From positions 47,422,413 to 47,486,412 of the forward strand of contig NC_054704.1 of assembly GCF_016097555.1 (NCBI RefSeq): DNA of 64,000 nucleotides, given 5' to 3'. Numbering within the stretch: position 1 is the first letter of the stretch; each line of letters opens with the position of its first letter. Positions 13,728-22,417 of the stretch are shown piece after piece. The translations under genes and the position numbers were made by a program. Under the pieces are notes generated by a model that was not told where the DNA came from, made no database searches, and worked only from the letters and a program-made list of their open reading frames with translations. Origin of the DNA: Gigantopelta aegis (lineage: Eukaryota; Mollusca; Gastropoda; Neomphalida; Peltospiridae).

Positions 13728-16700
13728 TAATAATAATATTTAATTATTAAAAAAAAAAAATTCATAAAAATCTAAATTACTGTCACAGTATTAAAATGAG
13801 AATTAACTCATAATATCCCACCCACATTTTTTACGGTCCTCATTTCCTTTTCTTTTTTACTTTCATCGTTTTTGTTTATTATAATTTGTTTTTAATTAAG
13901 ATGACACAAAATAAAATGCTCAGACCTCTGAGAATTAAAATTTTGTGCAACACCTTTATTAGTTATGCAAAAATAAATTCAGGTAACCAATTTCCTTTTT
14001 CTGTAACCCATTTCATTTAATGTGCAAATTAGATCGCATGAGCGACAAGTGAAAGAAAATATCATACTCTTGCAATTTTCAGACCCCTGACCAACCCATT
14101 AAAAGAATGGCTTATATCAAACAATTTTTTTTTTTTTAAAGCTGGCTTAAACACCATGGGAATAAATTTGTTTGTACCGATTACCATATAAGACCAACCC
14201 TCAAATTTTGTAAAAGTTAAATGTTGTTTTCTTTGACTACAACACTAGAGAAAATTTATTAATTACTCATTGGCTATTAAATGTCTTCTGATGAAACCTG
14301 CTACTTTTTCATTAATAGCAAGGGATCTTTTATATGCACTTTCCCACTGTATACACAGGACTTCTAGATTATGGTAGCCCCACTCCCATGGCTAGTGGTA
14401 TTCAATGTTGGGCTAGTAAATAACTACTATCGCCATGCCCGATGGCTAGTGAAAAAAAAGTTGTCAAATACTGCATTTAAGATTATTTTGTAAATATGAA
14501 TACCCTGCGCCCAATCTAAAGATTTTTAAGCTCCATCCTGTGACATATCCAATTATTCCTATTAGTAAAATTGTATTTACTTAAAGTAGGGCTACTGAAT
14601 TTTTAAATCCTGGCTAGTAAAATTTTAAAATCACTGATCCCATGGCTAGTGGATTGTTTCCACACTTCTAGAAGCCCTGATACATATCATGGCCTTTAAT
14701 ATACCAAACTAATACTTCACCTCTGCCACGTTGCTTCCAATTTCCAGAGACCGGACATAAACTCCAGGAACTTTCTGCTCAATCAGCGTTTTAATGTATC
14801 CCATGCTCAAAGGATTACAACAACTGTCACCTGAAAATATCCAAAAACAAAATATGAGACTGTATTAGCTATGATCAGAACAACAATCTCCAATAATACA
14901 CATAAATAAGTTAATAATATGAACTTTGGGGTCATCACTAAACTATGTACACCCTGTGTGTGTGTGTGTGGGGGGGGGGGGGGAGAGATTCCAGGCATTA
15001 CATACAAAGAAAGGGGGTGGGGGTTCTTCTCAGAGTATACATGTATAAGCAAAACACTTAATTGTATTCAATGTAGTTTACAGTGTGAAAGTAGGATGGA
15101 CATCCAAACATGGGGAGGGGGTTAAATGATCAAACGGTGAACATGGAGGGGGGGGGGGGTTGGTTTAGAAAACTTTGTGCTTGTGTGCTTTATGGATAGT
15201 CCCTTATTTAGATTCAAGTTGAGGTGTTATAAATCATTGGCCTTAAAACTGACAAATCTGTCTTAATTGGGACAGAACTCTCTGGCGAAGTCCGAGGTTG
15301 TGATTGAACAGTTCACTGAAAATTACCCACATTGACAACTGACAAGCACTGGGATTGCATCATTCGTTCCTGTCCACACACAGCCCAGCAGTTAGATAGG
15401 TGTATCTTACTCTAAGACAGCATGCTTGAACCATACACAGATATATATATGTACAATGTAGCTCCCATTTGCATGTGAATGTAATATCAATATGATAATA
15501 CTGGTATCTTAAATGGCCTTCCACTTTGACTGCATGCCGATGAAATTCATCATGTTCCAGGCTTGTGGGTCTATTTAAAAAAGTCCAAAATACTAGTCAG
15601 TCAAGTTAGTAAATATAAAAATACATTAGCTTACAGATATTATCACTATAGCCCAATATTCTTTCCTTGAAATTTTGTGAAAACTTTTTCTTCATATATA
15701 AAATAAACTATTTGTCAGCATGGTTTTATTTTGCAACTAAAACAAAAAAGTAGTGGGGCAAAAAAAAATTCAAAACAAGCTCACTCAGAACATCTCGGCC
15801 AAGTGTAAGTATGAATTAAATGGACAAGTTGTTTCAAATGGGTCAATATCGGAAGTCCTTGGGTAATGTCACATGATACGATAAGAACGCCCAACATCAT
15901 GGTAAATGTGTTTGTTTGTAATCTGGATTAACTTTAATAAACAATTTATCTTAATTCTCATACCAAGAAATGTTTTTTCTGATAGCAGTGTTAACAGTGA
16001 ATCTATCTTTTGTCTCAGAAATTAACGAAAATAGCCAATATTGAAAAATCCACTGAAATAACTTACAGATACAAATAATGAAGTATCGTACAAATAAATA
16101 ATAAACATAGACGACTTTTGCAGAAGAAAACATCATGTGGATGTGGTAAAAAAGGCATTATGTTTACAGACAAATGGGGTTTTCCAAACTCGTTTTGCCA
16201 AGTTAAAATGGCAACGAGTTTGCATTCCAATGTGACTGTCAATAACTATTTTTCACGCCAGGTGGGCAACCTGGGACAAGGGTTTGACTTGCCTGTCGCT
16301 ATTTTCAGTTGCCAGGGGCGATCGGGTGACCATTAAGATTGAACCCTGATATATCATTAAAATATAAACATTATATTCAATTCATAGTGAGATTTTTAGT
16401 TTAATTTTAGTTGACTTGTGTATACTGTAATATTCTAATGTTTTTGATGCAGTACCAGTATATATTTTGAAGCGGAACATTCAGATAACTTCTGAATGAC
16501 AAATATTCAAGAAAAATAACTCCAAACAACTGGAAACATTGTGTGGTAGTCCATAAATTCCATATTAATAATACATGTCAAAAATAACACCATTAAAATA
16601 TATTTTAACCCTCTAATCACATGTAAACCATATAGTCCAGTGCAAACATAGTCACTGTTTGTACATTGATTGGGTGGGGTAAATTTGACAACACTTCGTG

Positions 16701-19700
16701 GTGTTTTGTTTGTTGATTATTAGTACTATTATTCAAAACAATGTCCACTACATATTTATGTTGAATAGATATTATTTTAAGATGTAATATATGTACTTGA
16801 ACGTCATTTAATCTTGATTGAATATAATCGTATGCATTGCATGTAAAATAAGGACAGGGGACTCATTCGGACACATTCGCATGTAGTTTTTTGCTGTCTG
16901 CTATTTTGTTCTTTTATGGAAACTATTTTTAAGAGGGTGGAAGCCTCTGAAGAACGTGACATAATTAATACGACGTCATGATGATTGCCTATATGTACCA
17001 TAACACATGTTGTGATGTTTTTAGATCAGTCACATCCTCTTGAATAGTATTCCATAAAAAAGAAAATGGCATCTTGCATGTTTTTTTTGTCCTAGAAGAT
17101 TTCAGCGGAAAGAGTTCGACCCGTACCCCTCTATACCAAAAGCTCTAAGGCTAACACTAACCTTAACCATTGAAAGGAATCCTAGTCAAAATGACCCCAG
17201 TACAAAACAGCCCTAACAATAATTGGTCAAAACAGCCTTAAAAAGTCAAAACGGCCATAGTGTAAAAGTCACAACGGCTCTTAAGAAAGTCAAAACGGCC
17301 AGTGAAAAAGTCAAAACGGCCCTCAAGAAAAGTCAAAACAGCCAAAGTGTAAAAGCCAAAGGCTGGAGAAGGACAACATCAGTTCGCTCGTGCAAGATAA
17401 ACGGTATTGCCTTGTAGCTCGTTGAACTGGTATGACCAGTGGCCATTAATAGGCAAAATGTCTTCATAATAAGCTGTTGTGTGTGTATGTTTTTATTACT
17501 ATTACCGGGTATTATTATTATACGATAAGAACGGCTGACATCATGGTAAATGTGTTCGTTTGTAATCCGGATTAACTTTAATATACAATTTATCTTAATT
17601 CTCATTCTGATACCAAGAAATGTTTTTTTGATTGCAGTGTTAACAGTGAATCTATCTTTAGTCTCAGAAATTAACAAAAATAGCCAATATTGAAAAATAA
17701 TAAAATGTTATTGTAATAGTTTTTGTTAAAAACGTAATAAAGTGTTACCAGTGATACTGCTGTTTTTATACATATATTTTTGGACTGCCTGTGATATATT
17801 GCTTATATCGGTTAACATTATTAGTAATGAACATTAATTTAGTGTTATGGTACGATAACTATTTCCTTTGGCCATGTTGACTATTTCCTTTGCCGTTTTG
17901 ACTTTTTCCTTTGGCCATTTTGACTTGCATGTTCAGGGTTGTTTCATCCTGGGTCTGTTTTGACTGCATACCATGCTGGATTAGACGTGAAATTACGGTA
18001 AGACATGCTTCATGTATTGTGTAGAAAGCCAAAACAAGGGTGCGAAAAGTAACTGTCATTGACATTAATGAAGTTAATCACTTGAACCCCTACTTATTAT
18101 GAGTACTATTACCCTAGTATAGGCCTACTTTTACAACACAGGTTGTTTTGGGTTTTTTGGTTTTCATTGTCCCCAGAGCAATATGGCCATGCCAAGGTTG
18201 GGGTGCCTTGAGATTATGACCTTACAATGTCAAAATATCATCACATATACATTATATGGAAAGAGTAATAATAATATCTTGATATATATTATTAACATAA
18301 TACAATATTGTTGAATATCTAACAAAATATGGGCAGTTAAATGCTCTCAGTTCAACATAAAAATGAGGAAAAGAAGAAGGAAAGAAAGCAAAAGGAGTAA
18401 GGATCAAAAGGAAAGTAAAGAGGAATGGAAGAATCTAGCTAAAAAGAATATAATTTGTACTGTATCTGTATTTCCAAGCAACCTGTGTTTATATTTTAAA
18501 AATCAGTCATTGATATTTATTATAAATACTTTAATTAAAAAGGTCAAGCCAGGGGGGTCCATTGTTCAATAAATAATTCATAGTTACAATTTTTAAAAAG
18601 AATATATTTTTCTGTATTAAATTTTGTTTGTAATATGTCTTTAACACTGTTAAAATGTAAAAAAAAAATTCTGTATTTTCATAGTATAAATATAATATTT
18701 GACGTTAATTGTTAACCAATTTACAAAATAACAGGTTTTTTTTCAATTCCTGTTTTAGGATTCCCAGTCTGGAGCTTGTCGCGGTAAGACGTGTTTGTGC
18801 ACACTGCACATGCTTTCGCAGCTCAACTTGGGGATCCTTGACTTTTGTTGTTTTTATCAGCGAAGTTTTCTACTGGGATGTATGCGGCCATTGGAACTGA
18901 TTGAATGCTGGAACGCTTCTCGTTTCGACAGTCTGCATCACCAGGTTGGATTCTTTTTTAGCGAGATTCCTTGCCTCCACGTCATTTCTCCGTCTGACTA
19001 TGTTGACTTGCTTTTTTCGTGACTTGTATGACGGCCATTCTGCAGAACGCCACGGTTGTTCGCGTATAGTCTCTACATGTCCGAGCCTGTCCTAGCAGCA
19101 CTGGAAGATTGACCGCCCCACTAGAAATAGGAAGCGGGGTCGGCCCCTACTACTCTTTTCTAGACTTTACTTTGTTTTATTGTGATACCATCTCGTATCC
19201 TCCGGAGTCGGACCCGTCCGCACCACTATACCAACCTATGACGACTGGACTATACCCTAGTCTAATTCTCTCTCTTGTTCAGATGGATCCGGCTTCTCAA
19301 GATCTGTATTTCAGCACAGCACTACACCTTCAACATCTATTGACTGTCAATCTAGGTGTTTTCTTGACGGGATGCAACCCAGCCTTAATGAGGCCACTCA
19401 CGTGGACATATAGATCGGACTTTAAACTTTTAGACCTTCGTTCAAAAGTTTATGTTGAAATTACTTTCTTTTTTTAATATTATTAAATAGTCTGATCCTC
19501 TCTTCTTTCTCTTATTTATTTGTGGGCTGTCCTTCTAAAATGCTCCAAATTATATAAATATTCGACCGAGCAGTCAATTCTGGCCCATTTTCAACTCTAC
19601 CCCACGCCCCCCCCCCCCCCCCACCTTCCATCTTATCTAATTTCTTTTTGACCACCCGATCTAATCTAGCAACCAAATTTAATGAGTAGAATTTTCTTTA

Positions 19701-22098
19701 TTAATTATATTAGAGATGCGCATAAAAATTGTAAAGGCCCACTATTTAATTTTTGGATGTAAATTTCAAAATTGTCCGCTTAATTTTTTTGTCCCGGGAC
19801 ATGCCCCTGGCTATCCAGACAGGCCCCGGGACAGACATGCTCGAAACTCTATTGGTATATTAGCATGTAAAAATTATTTGCACTCGCACTCCTATTTTAG
19901 ATAGTATCCATGCTTTTACATTTTTCCATATATTATGAACCTTATCACATTTGAAAAATAGATGTTTTATATAAAAAGGACCATGATAATCGAATCAAAA
20001 GCTTTTTAAAAATCAATTAGAAGTAGTAACCCTGGAATGTCACTGGAGTGTAAAACATAATATCGTATATCAATCTTATATTTTGTCCTATATATCTACC
20101 CTTAATAAATCCTGTTTGGTATTTCTCTATTATTTTATAAAGAACTTTTTTTTATTCTATATGCAATACAATCAGAGGCCATTTTGTAGGTGCAGTTTAG
20201 AAGTGTTGTAAGTCGCCAGTTCTTTAAAAACTCTTTGGGTTTATTCGGTTTAGGAATGCACGTAATTATACCTAATGTTTGTACCTCAGACATCTCTTTA
20301 ATAGCATAACTATAATTAATGGATCGAACCATCATCTGTCCAATATCACACCAGAAAAATTTGAAGAATTCAGTTATAAACCCATCCAAGGCAGGGCTTT
20401 TTTAATTTTTCATATTTTTGAGATAGTTAAGTACTTCCGAATATTTTGTTCCTCCCTCTAGCTCCTTGGCTTCCTCATCTGTTAATGTATCAAATTTAAA
20501 GTGAGACACCATTTCAAAAATATCATCGTCATTTTGTCTAGTTGATGCGGAATATAGATTTTGATAAAAATACTTAGTTTCTTTTAAAATTTCTTCCTGA
20601 TCCTTAAAGGTCTACATTTATCAAAAACGTAATTCACTATTGTTTGGTATCTACATATACCTTTTACAATATATATATGAAGTATTAATAAAATAAATTT
20701 GACAAAATTTACCTTTTTTAATATATTCACAATAAAAAGTAGCGTTTTTCCCATCGCTTGCCAAAAAGCCTCTGAACTCCAAGAGTCAAGTCATGTGACC
20801 CCATGACGCGCTAACCAGCATAACATAATGCATGATTCGCAGCCTTTCGGTCATTTTACATGAAAGTAGAACATTTGTATTTTTAAAAATGCGAAAATGT
20901 TATTCTATTGAATTGAACTTAATTGTATGTTTGGAATATTATTTTGAAGATATTTTTCAAATGTGAAACATGGTGAACCATTGTTCGGTGTATGGATGTA
21001 CAAAAGCTGCAGTTAAAGGCAAAAGCAGTTTGCATATTTTTTCCGAAAGACAAACAGACATTGTTTGCACGGAAGCAGTTCTTAAACTGAACATGTGCGT
21101 ATTGGAAAGGATCACCAAGATGGGATTCGATTTGCAGTGACCACTTCACACCTGGGGATTACGACAATTATCTAACATGGTCGATGGGAATGGCACCAAA
21201 ACTTTTGTTAAAGACCTTGTCTGTTCCAAGCCTGTATCCCCCCCTGTTCAGCCTATTTGCAGCCCGGAGCCCAAACGTCGCCTGGAGACAAAAACAAAGC
21301 CCGAATGTTAATGCCAAGGTGTACATTAATCATATTTGGCACAAAGATACACCTCAACACGATGCATTTATATATGTTAAAAAAAAAAATCTCAACATAC
21401 ATGTATTATATACTTTTCATTCTGAAATTCTTCAACATAATTTATAACATTTTGAAGAAAAAAATAGGGTCATCTACATTTGGTCCATATAAGTTTACAA
21501 GTGTTATTCTTTCTCCTTCGATAGTTATATCAACAATAATAAAATTTCCCGACTCATCTTTCTGTGTATTGTGTATTTTAAATTCAAAATTATTATTAAA
21601 CATTATTGTAACACCTCTTGCGTTTTCTGTATAAAAACTAAACAAACATTTGTATCCCCACTGAGTCTGAATATATGGTTCTAATTCTGTTTTAAAATGC
21701 ATATCTTGCAAACAGTAAATTATGTTGAATGTTTTATTTTTTAAATAGTTCAAAATATCTCTTCTCTTTTGAGGATCCCCTAAGCCTTGACAATTAAGTT
21801 AAAATTTTAAAAGTAGTTATGGTGGCTGTCTAACTGCTAAAACGTTATTATGGTTATAGTTTTTGCTTGGAAATATTCTCTGATATAAACTATGTAAATG
21901 GTAAGCAAAGGATAAAGAGAAGAGGAGGAAAAACAGAACAGGATGAAAATAAGTCTTTACATAACGAATAGCAGACAGGTTTATTAAGTATAAATATTCA
22001 CCCATTCCATGCCATATAACAACAGGTGTCTGTGCATAGTTAAAATGAAAAAAGCACGATAACAGAACTAAGACGTAGACTGTAATAATTTTCAACAT
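4562..22098 (-). CDS. PPT1: Palmitoyl-protein thioesterase 1, nine coding exons
   Basis: Lysosomal thioesterase that removes fatty acyl groups from cysteines of S-acylated proteins; loss of the human enzyme causes infantile neuronal ceroid lipofuscinosis. Joining 22098-22002, 14830-14721, 13683-13556, 11741-11671, 8567-8483, 7021-6928, 6337-6239, 5449-5378 and 4693-4562 gives one 888-nt frame (295 residues; human 306), all introns GT-AG. Seen: hydrophobic signal peptide (residues 1-22), VVIWHGMG (26-33), GFSQGGQF with nucleophile Ser106, [28 protein letters not shown], catalytic Asp219 in AQDT, WFGFY (229-233), catalytic His275 in SDHLRF. N-glycosylation sequons are at Asn198 and Asn243. ATG 22098 is preferred over an upstream in-frame GTG; it has A at -3. 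Diverges from TMEM65 across a 319-bp gap. Odd: exon 5 is five residues shorter than the human counterpart. Identification is very secure. Confidence 0.96.
4850..5008. repeat. (TA)n, (CA)n and poly(C) microsatellites in PPT1 intron 8
   Basis: (AT)n at about 4867-4895, (AC)n at 4894-4909, a C-run of about 34 at 4964-4997, then (CA)n. Open frames here are artefacts of low complexity. Confidence 0.95.
5378..5449 (-). CDS. PPT1: PPT1 exon 8
   Basis: 72 nt between AATTTCAG and GTAAGT. Encodes [18 protein letters not shown] then SELYIK (residues 229-252), matching human WFGFYRSGQAKETIPLQ and TLYTQ. NMT at 243 is a possible N-glycosylation site. Confidence 0.95.
5532..5800 (+). mobile_element. Family-3 SINE with internal duplications
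   Basis: AGCCAGTGCTCCATGACTGG, AAGATCCCTTGCTACTAATG and AAATGTTTCACATCCAAT are SINE landmarks. TGTCTAAATTACCAAATG occurs twice in tandem, and the ACTGGTATATCA block is also doubled. In PPT1 intron 7. Confidence 0.82.
5850..6095 (-). mobile_element. SINE head fragment, minus strand
   Basis: CATTTATATGCACTTTCC and GAACCCACTAGCTTCTAGG lead to GGGATTTGAACCTAGAACC, the complement of a B box, then AACCACAAAACTAT, the A-box side. Faces the SINE at 5532-5800 tail to tail. Confidence 0.7.
6239..6337 (-). CDS. PPT1: PPT1 exon 7, carries the catalytic aspartate
   Basis: 99 nt between GTTTTAG and GTGTGT. Encodes residues 196-228: [33 protein letters not shown]. Asp219 in AQDT aligns with human Asp233. 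Asn198 (NAT) is a glycosylation sequon near a human one. Confidence 0.95.
6685..6710. repeat. Poly(C) tract in PPT1 intron 6
   Basis: Short C-run next to a G-rich stretch near 6644-6660; no coding is implied. Confidence 0.8.
6928..7021 (-). CDS. PPT1: PPT1 exon 6
   Basis: 94 nt between TATTTTAG and GTAAGA. Encodes residues 164-195 with [19 protein letters not shown] followed by [12 protein letters not shown], the longest block nearly identical to vertebrate PPT1. Ends in phase 0. Confidence 0.96.
7119..7162. repeat. Poly(T) tract next to the duplicated segment
   Basis: About 40 T after GGG. It precedes the second copy of the 0.5-kb duplication, so a poly(A)-mediated (retrotransposition) origin is possible but not shown. 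Confidence 0.8.
7203..7727. repeat. Duplicated 0.5-kb segment, copy 2
   Basis: Direct copy of 3051-3563, in PPT1 intron 5. Small differences include an extra AATAAATGCAAG near 7429. Confidence 0.93.
7824..8078. mobile_element. hAT-type MITE with 8-bp duplication
   Basis: Ends CAGGGCTAGTTG and AGAGCTAGCCCTG, flanked by TTTTAACC (7816) and TTTTAAGC (8079), one mismatch. Contains a roughly 64-bp tandem duplication with GAAATATTTTGCTATRAAAT and TATCTGGGTTTCTGCAG. Confidence 0.75.
8483..8567 (-). CDS. PPT1: PPT1 exon 5, slightly short
   Basis: 85 nt. Encodes GVYGFPRCP, then [12 protein letters not shown] and LNEGAYV. Human has AYSKVVQER where this exon gives only AYVG before the boundary, five residues fewer, although the intron phase (2) and position match the human boundary. 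The reading frame hits TAA right after the donor, so no longer read-through is possible. A missed 15-nt microexon is an alternative. Confidence 0.88.
8570..10027. other. PPT1 intron 4, proximal part
   Basis: Mostly unclassified A+T-rich sequence. Small SINE-like pieces occur near 9500-9545 (CCAGTCATGGATCACT). No exon is needed here: the flanking PPT1 exons join in phase. Confidence 0.5.
10030..11590 (+). mobile_element. Complete Tc1/mariner element with open transposase
   Basis: 1561 bp bounded by 26-bp perfect inverted repeats beginning TACTAAAACGCAAAAGAAAC, with TA target duplications at 10028-10029 and 11591-11592. Its G+C content and codon use stand out from the A+T-rich PPT1 intron 4 that holds it. 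Perfect ends and an unbroken transposase suggest recent arrival. Confidence 0.95.
10349..11362 (+). CDS. Tc1-like transposase, DD34E
   Basis: 337 residues, a full length for the family, starting at the first ATG ([19 protein letters not shown]). The N-terminal paired-type helix-turn-helix covers about 1-110 ([19 protein letters not shown] as the AT-hook-like linker). Catalytic Asp in FTDESRYNL, second Asp in [11 protein letters not shown], and 34 residues later Glu in [13 protein letters not shown]: the DD34E triad is complete. [12 protein letters not shown] is the usual glycine-rich box. It cuts and pastes its own element through the TA-flanked inverted repeats. No stop or frameshift is visible. 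An upstream in-frame TTG at 10313 is not needed as a start. Confidence 0.95.
   Translation: MPRLTQLQRGMAIGMLQAGQTRTAVARQLGCHVSTIARLSQRHQITGSVNDRPRTGRPRVTTAALDRYIRVTHLRNRMLPAANTAHQVRGPRGPVSADTVRRRLRAAGLRNRRPYVGPILTPRHRQQHQQWAQQHQRWRRGQWQQVLFTDESRYNLSNADGRIRVWRRRHERYSDCCVLQADRWGGGSVMVWGGFSFNHRTQLHVFRQRVNAAVYQNDVINNHVVPFFAAHPRVRLLQQDNARPHTARATQALLAQHNIPTLLWPALSPDMAPIEHVWDEIGRRLQARGQPQNMQALEAALVHEWNSLPQAFFQRLVNSMRRRCTACLNAQGGHTRY
11671..11741 (-). CDS. PPT1: PPT1 exon 4
   Basis: 71 nt between TTTTCAG and GTAATA. Encodes residues 112-135: [14 protein letters not shown], then [10 protein letters not shown], the conserved strand and loop after the nucleophile. Ends in phase 1. The Tc1 element at 10030-11590 lies 80 bp downstream in the next intron. 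Confidence 0.95.
12036..12252. mobile_element. Possible hAT-type MITE, 5-bp duplication
   Basis: CAAGGATTAAGCTG and the complement of TAGCTTAGCCCTGG are diverged inverted ends, with GTTAC at 12031-12035 and 12253-12257. A SINE later entered at the right edge, so this is less certain than the other copies. Confidence 0.5.
12259..12643 (-). mobile_element. Family-1 SINE
   Basis: Target duplication TGGGTTACT at 12250-12258 and 12644-12652. Minus strand: tRNA-like head near 12637, tail near 12262 with GACGCCACTAGAGCACATTG. In PPT1 intron 3. Confidence 0.88.
12866..13470 (-). mobile_element. SINE fragment split by a hAT-type MITE
   Basis: CACATACTACAGCCTTTGAT and GTACCAGTCATGGG continue after the MITE with CATGGGCCATTGGTTGGAAC, the normal SINE order on the minus strand. 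Confidence 0.7.
12920..13421. mobile_element. hAT-type MITE inside a SINE
   Basis: Ends CAGGGTTTGAATTAC and ATAATTCAAACCCTG, flanked by GTCATGGG (12912) and ATCATGGG (13422), seven of eight matching. About 500 bp, no coding. Confidence 0.72.
13556..13683 (-). CDS. PPT1: PPT1 exon 3, carries the catalytic serine
   Basis: 128 nt between ATTCAG and GTAAGA. Encodes residues 70-111 plus two bases of Leu112. Contains FFLNVNKQL and [14 protein letters not shown]; Ser106 sits in the GxSxG nucleophile elbow of the alpha/beta-hydrolase fold. Confidence 0.95.
13699..13745. repeat. (AAT)n microsatellite in PPT1 intron 2
   Basis: About 15 AAT units just beyond the exon 3 acceptor, followed by an A-run. 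Confidence 0.95.
14241..14709 (-). mobile_element. SINE fragment split by a hAT-type MITE
   Basis: Left CTCATTGGCTATTAAATGTC and AGCAAGGGATCTTTTATATG; right ATATCATGGCCTTTAATATA. Standard minus-strand SINE order, interrupted at 14356-14679. Confidence 0.78.
14356..14679. mobile_element. hAT-type MITE with 5-bp duplication
   Basis: Ends CAGGACTTCTAGATT and CTTCTAGAAGCCCTG, flanked by ATACA at 14351-14355 and 14680-14684. Repeated GGCTAGTG motifs inside. Confidence 0.8.
14721..14830 (-). CDS. PPT1: PPT1 exon 2
   Basis: 110 nt between TTTTCAG and GTGAAG. Encodes residues 33-69, beginning [14 protein letters not shown] and containing [12 protein letters not shown]. This lines up residue for residue with the human [14 protein letters not shown] and LSLEIG segment. 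Ends in phase 0. Confidence 0.95.
14831..15870. other. PPT1 intron 1, distal part
   Basis: (GT)n and G-runs near 14955-14985, 15005-15025, 15110 and 15145; otherwise unrecognised. Confidence 0.5.
15878..16052. repeat. 175-bp repeat, copy 1 of a direct pair
   Basis: ATCATGGTAAATGTGTTTGT, TGTTAACAGTGAATCTATCT and AGCCAATATTGAAAAAT are shared with 17521-17698 in direct orientation, about 1.6 kb away. Confidence 0.88.
16053..17219. other. PPT1 intron 1, nothing recognised
   Basis: No repeat with clear ends and no coding signal; short open frames show no domain. Confidence 0.45.
17220..17935. repeat. Inverted blocks of AGTCAAAACGGCC repeats
   Basis: 17220-17350 has about six spaced copies of GTCAAAACGGCC or close variants; 17870-17935 has the complement (GCCGTTTTGACT, GGCCATTTTGACT) three times. 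Probably a foldback or MITE-type element; the ends are not defined. Confidence 0.65.
17521..17698. repeat. 175-bp repeat, copy 2
   Basis: Direct copy of 15878-16052. It lies between two blocks of AGTCAAAACGGCC-type repeats in opposite orientation (17220-17350 and 17870-17935). Confidence 0.88.
17936..18759. other. PPT1 intron 1, A+T-rich
   Basis: A piece related to the 201-243 repeat end lies inverted at about 18000-18045. A purine-rich stretch (18363-18440) gives a Lys/Arg-rich open frame without domain evidence. Confidence 0.45.
18760..19480. other. G+C-richer island of unknown origin in PPT1 intron 1
   Basis: Base composition changes abruptly to near 50% G+C, and open frames of 60-120 codons occur on the plus strand (18709-19477). 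I recognise no domain, splice context or inverted repeat. A decayed insertion is likelier than a gene because PPT1 exons 1 and 2 join across it. Confidence 0.5.
19930..20620 (-). pseudogene. LINE reverse transcriptase fragment, L1/Tx1-like
   Basis: Minus-strand reading gives [22 protein letters not shown], then [60 protein letters not shown] and, in another frame, [18 protein letters not shown]. These are successive reverse transcriptase blocks of an L1/Tx1-type LINE. Several stops and frame changes show it is dead. It sits in PPT1 intron 1 and is continued upstream by the endonuclease piece at 21390-21812. Confidence 0.88.
20625..21385. mobile_element. Insertion splitting the intron 1 LINE
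   Basis: About 760 bp that interrupt the LINE between endonuclease and reverse transcriptase and contain the THAP fragment. I could not define inverted repeats or a target duplication, so the class is open; a THAP-bearing DNA transposon remnant is the simplest idea. The boundaries are approximate. Confidence 0.5.
20969..21240 (+). pseudogene. Broken THAP-domain coding fragment
   Basis: Plus strand opens [20 protein letters not shown] and [10 protein letters not shown], with Cys-x4-Cys and His-x-Phe as in THAP zinc fingers, then runs to a TGA. In another frame the expected second half appears: [20 protein letters not shown], with the Trp and the Cys-x2-His pair, so one frameshift lies between. 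THAP domains bind DNA and occur in P-like and other transposases and in host proteins. The fragment lies between the two halves of a LINE, so it arrived as an insertion. Confidence 0.75.
21390..21812 (-). pseudogene. LINE endonuclease fragment, same element
   Basis: Minus strand: [86 protein letters not shown]. This is the N-terminal apurinic endonuclease domain of an L1-type LINE; the expected start NCQGLG is present. The reading is lost near 21390, where a foreign piece with a THAP domain begins. Confidence 0.87.
22002..22098 (-). CDS. PPT1: PPT1 exon 1: signal peptide and WHGMG motif
   Basis: 97 nt, residues 1-32 plus one base. Starts [17 protein letters not shown], a typical signal peptide, and ends in the conserved VVIWHGM. 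The donor reads GTGAAT. Phase 1 joins exon 2 to give the Gly of GMG. Confidence 0.95.
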
Positions 22099-22417
22099 TT
22101 TAGATGCAGACACTTGTTGACTTGTTGATTTTATGGAAACTGGTCGCCAATCTCATGTCACATGATTTGTGGAGGGAGAATTTATTATTAACATCTTTAT
22201 AGGAAAAGAAAACTGTCAATATAAAAATAAATACACTTTATGACAATTTTAAATGACTTCCCTGTATAATTTAAATATTATTTAAATTTTTTATTTGAAA
22301 TACGCCCCGTAAAGTAAAATAAATAAAATTAAAAATTAAAATGAAACGTTTAATAATAATGATTACCCGCGACAATAATTCTTTAAATGAATGAGGAACT
22401 TTTGAGATTTTCTCAAA
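22099..22417. promoter_or_regulatory. Putative bidirectional promoter of PPT1 and TMEM65
   Basis: 319 bp separate the two divergent start codons, so both 5'UTRs and both core promoters must lie here or overlap. The segment is A+T-rich, with no clear TATA box placed for either gene. On the PPT1 side a CCAAT pentamer (22147-22151, context CGCCAATCT) and an E-box GTCACATGAT (22157-22166) lie 49-69 bp upstream of the PPT1 ATG. TCACATGA is the core bound by MITF/TFE factors in vertebrates, known controllers of lysosomal genes; use here is inference, and short motifs can arise by chance. Confidence 0.6.

Noticed and set aside
15878-17698. Direct 175-bp pair considered as long terminal repeats
   Set aside because: No primer-binding site, polypurine tract, coding domain or target duplication was seen between or around them; treated as a dispersed repeat.
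18363-18572. Lys/Arg-rich 69-codon frame
   Set aside because: Purine-rich intron sequence; no domain, no splice context.
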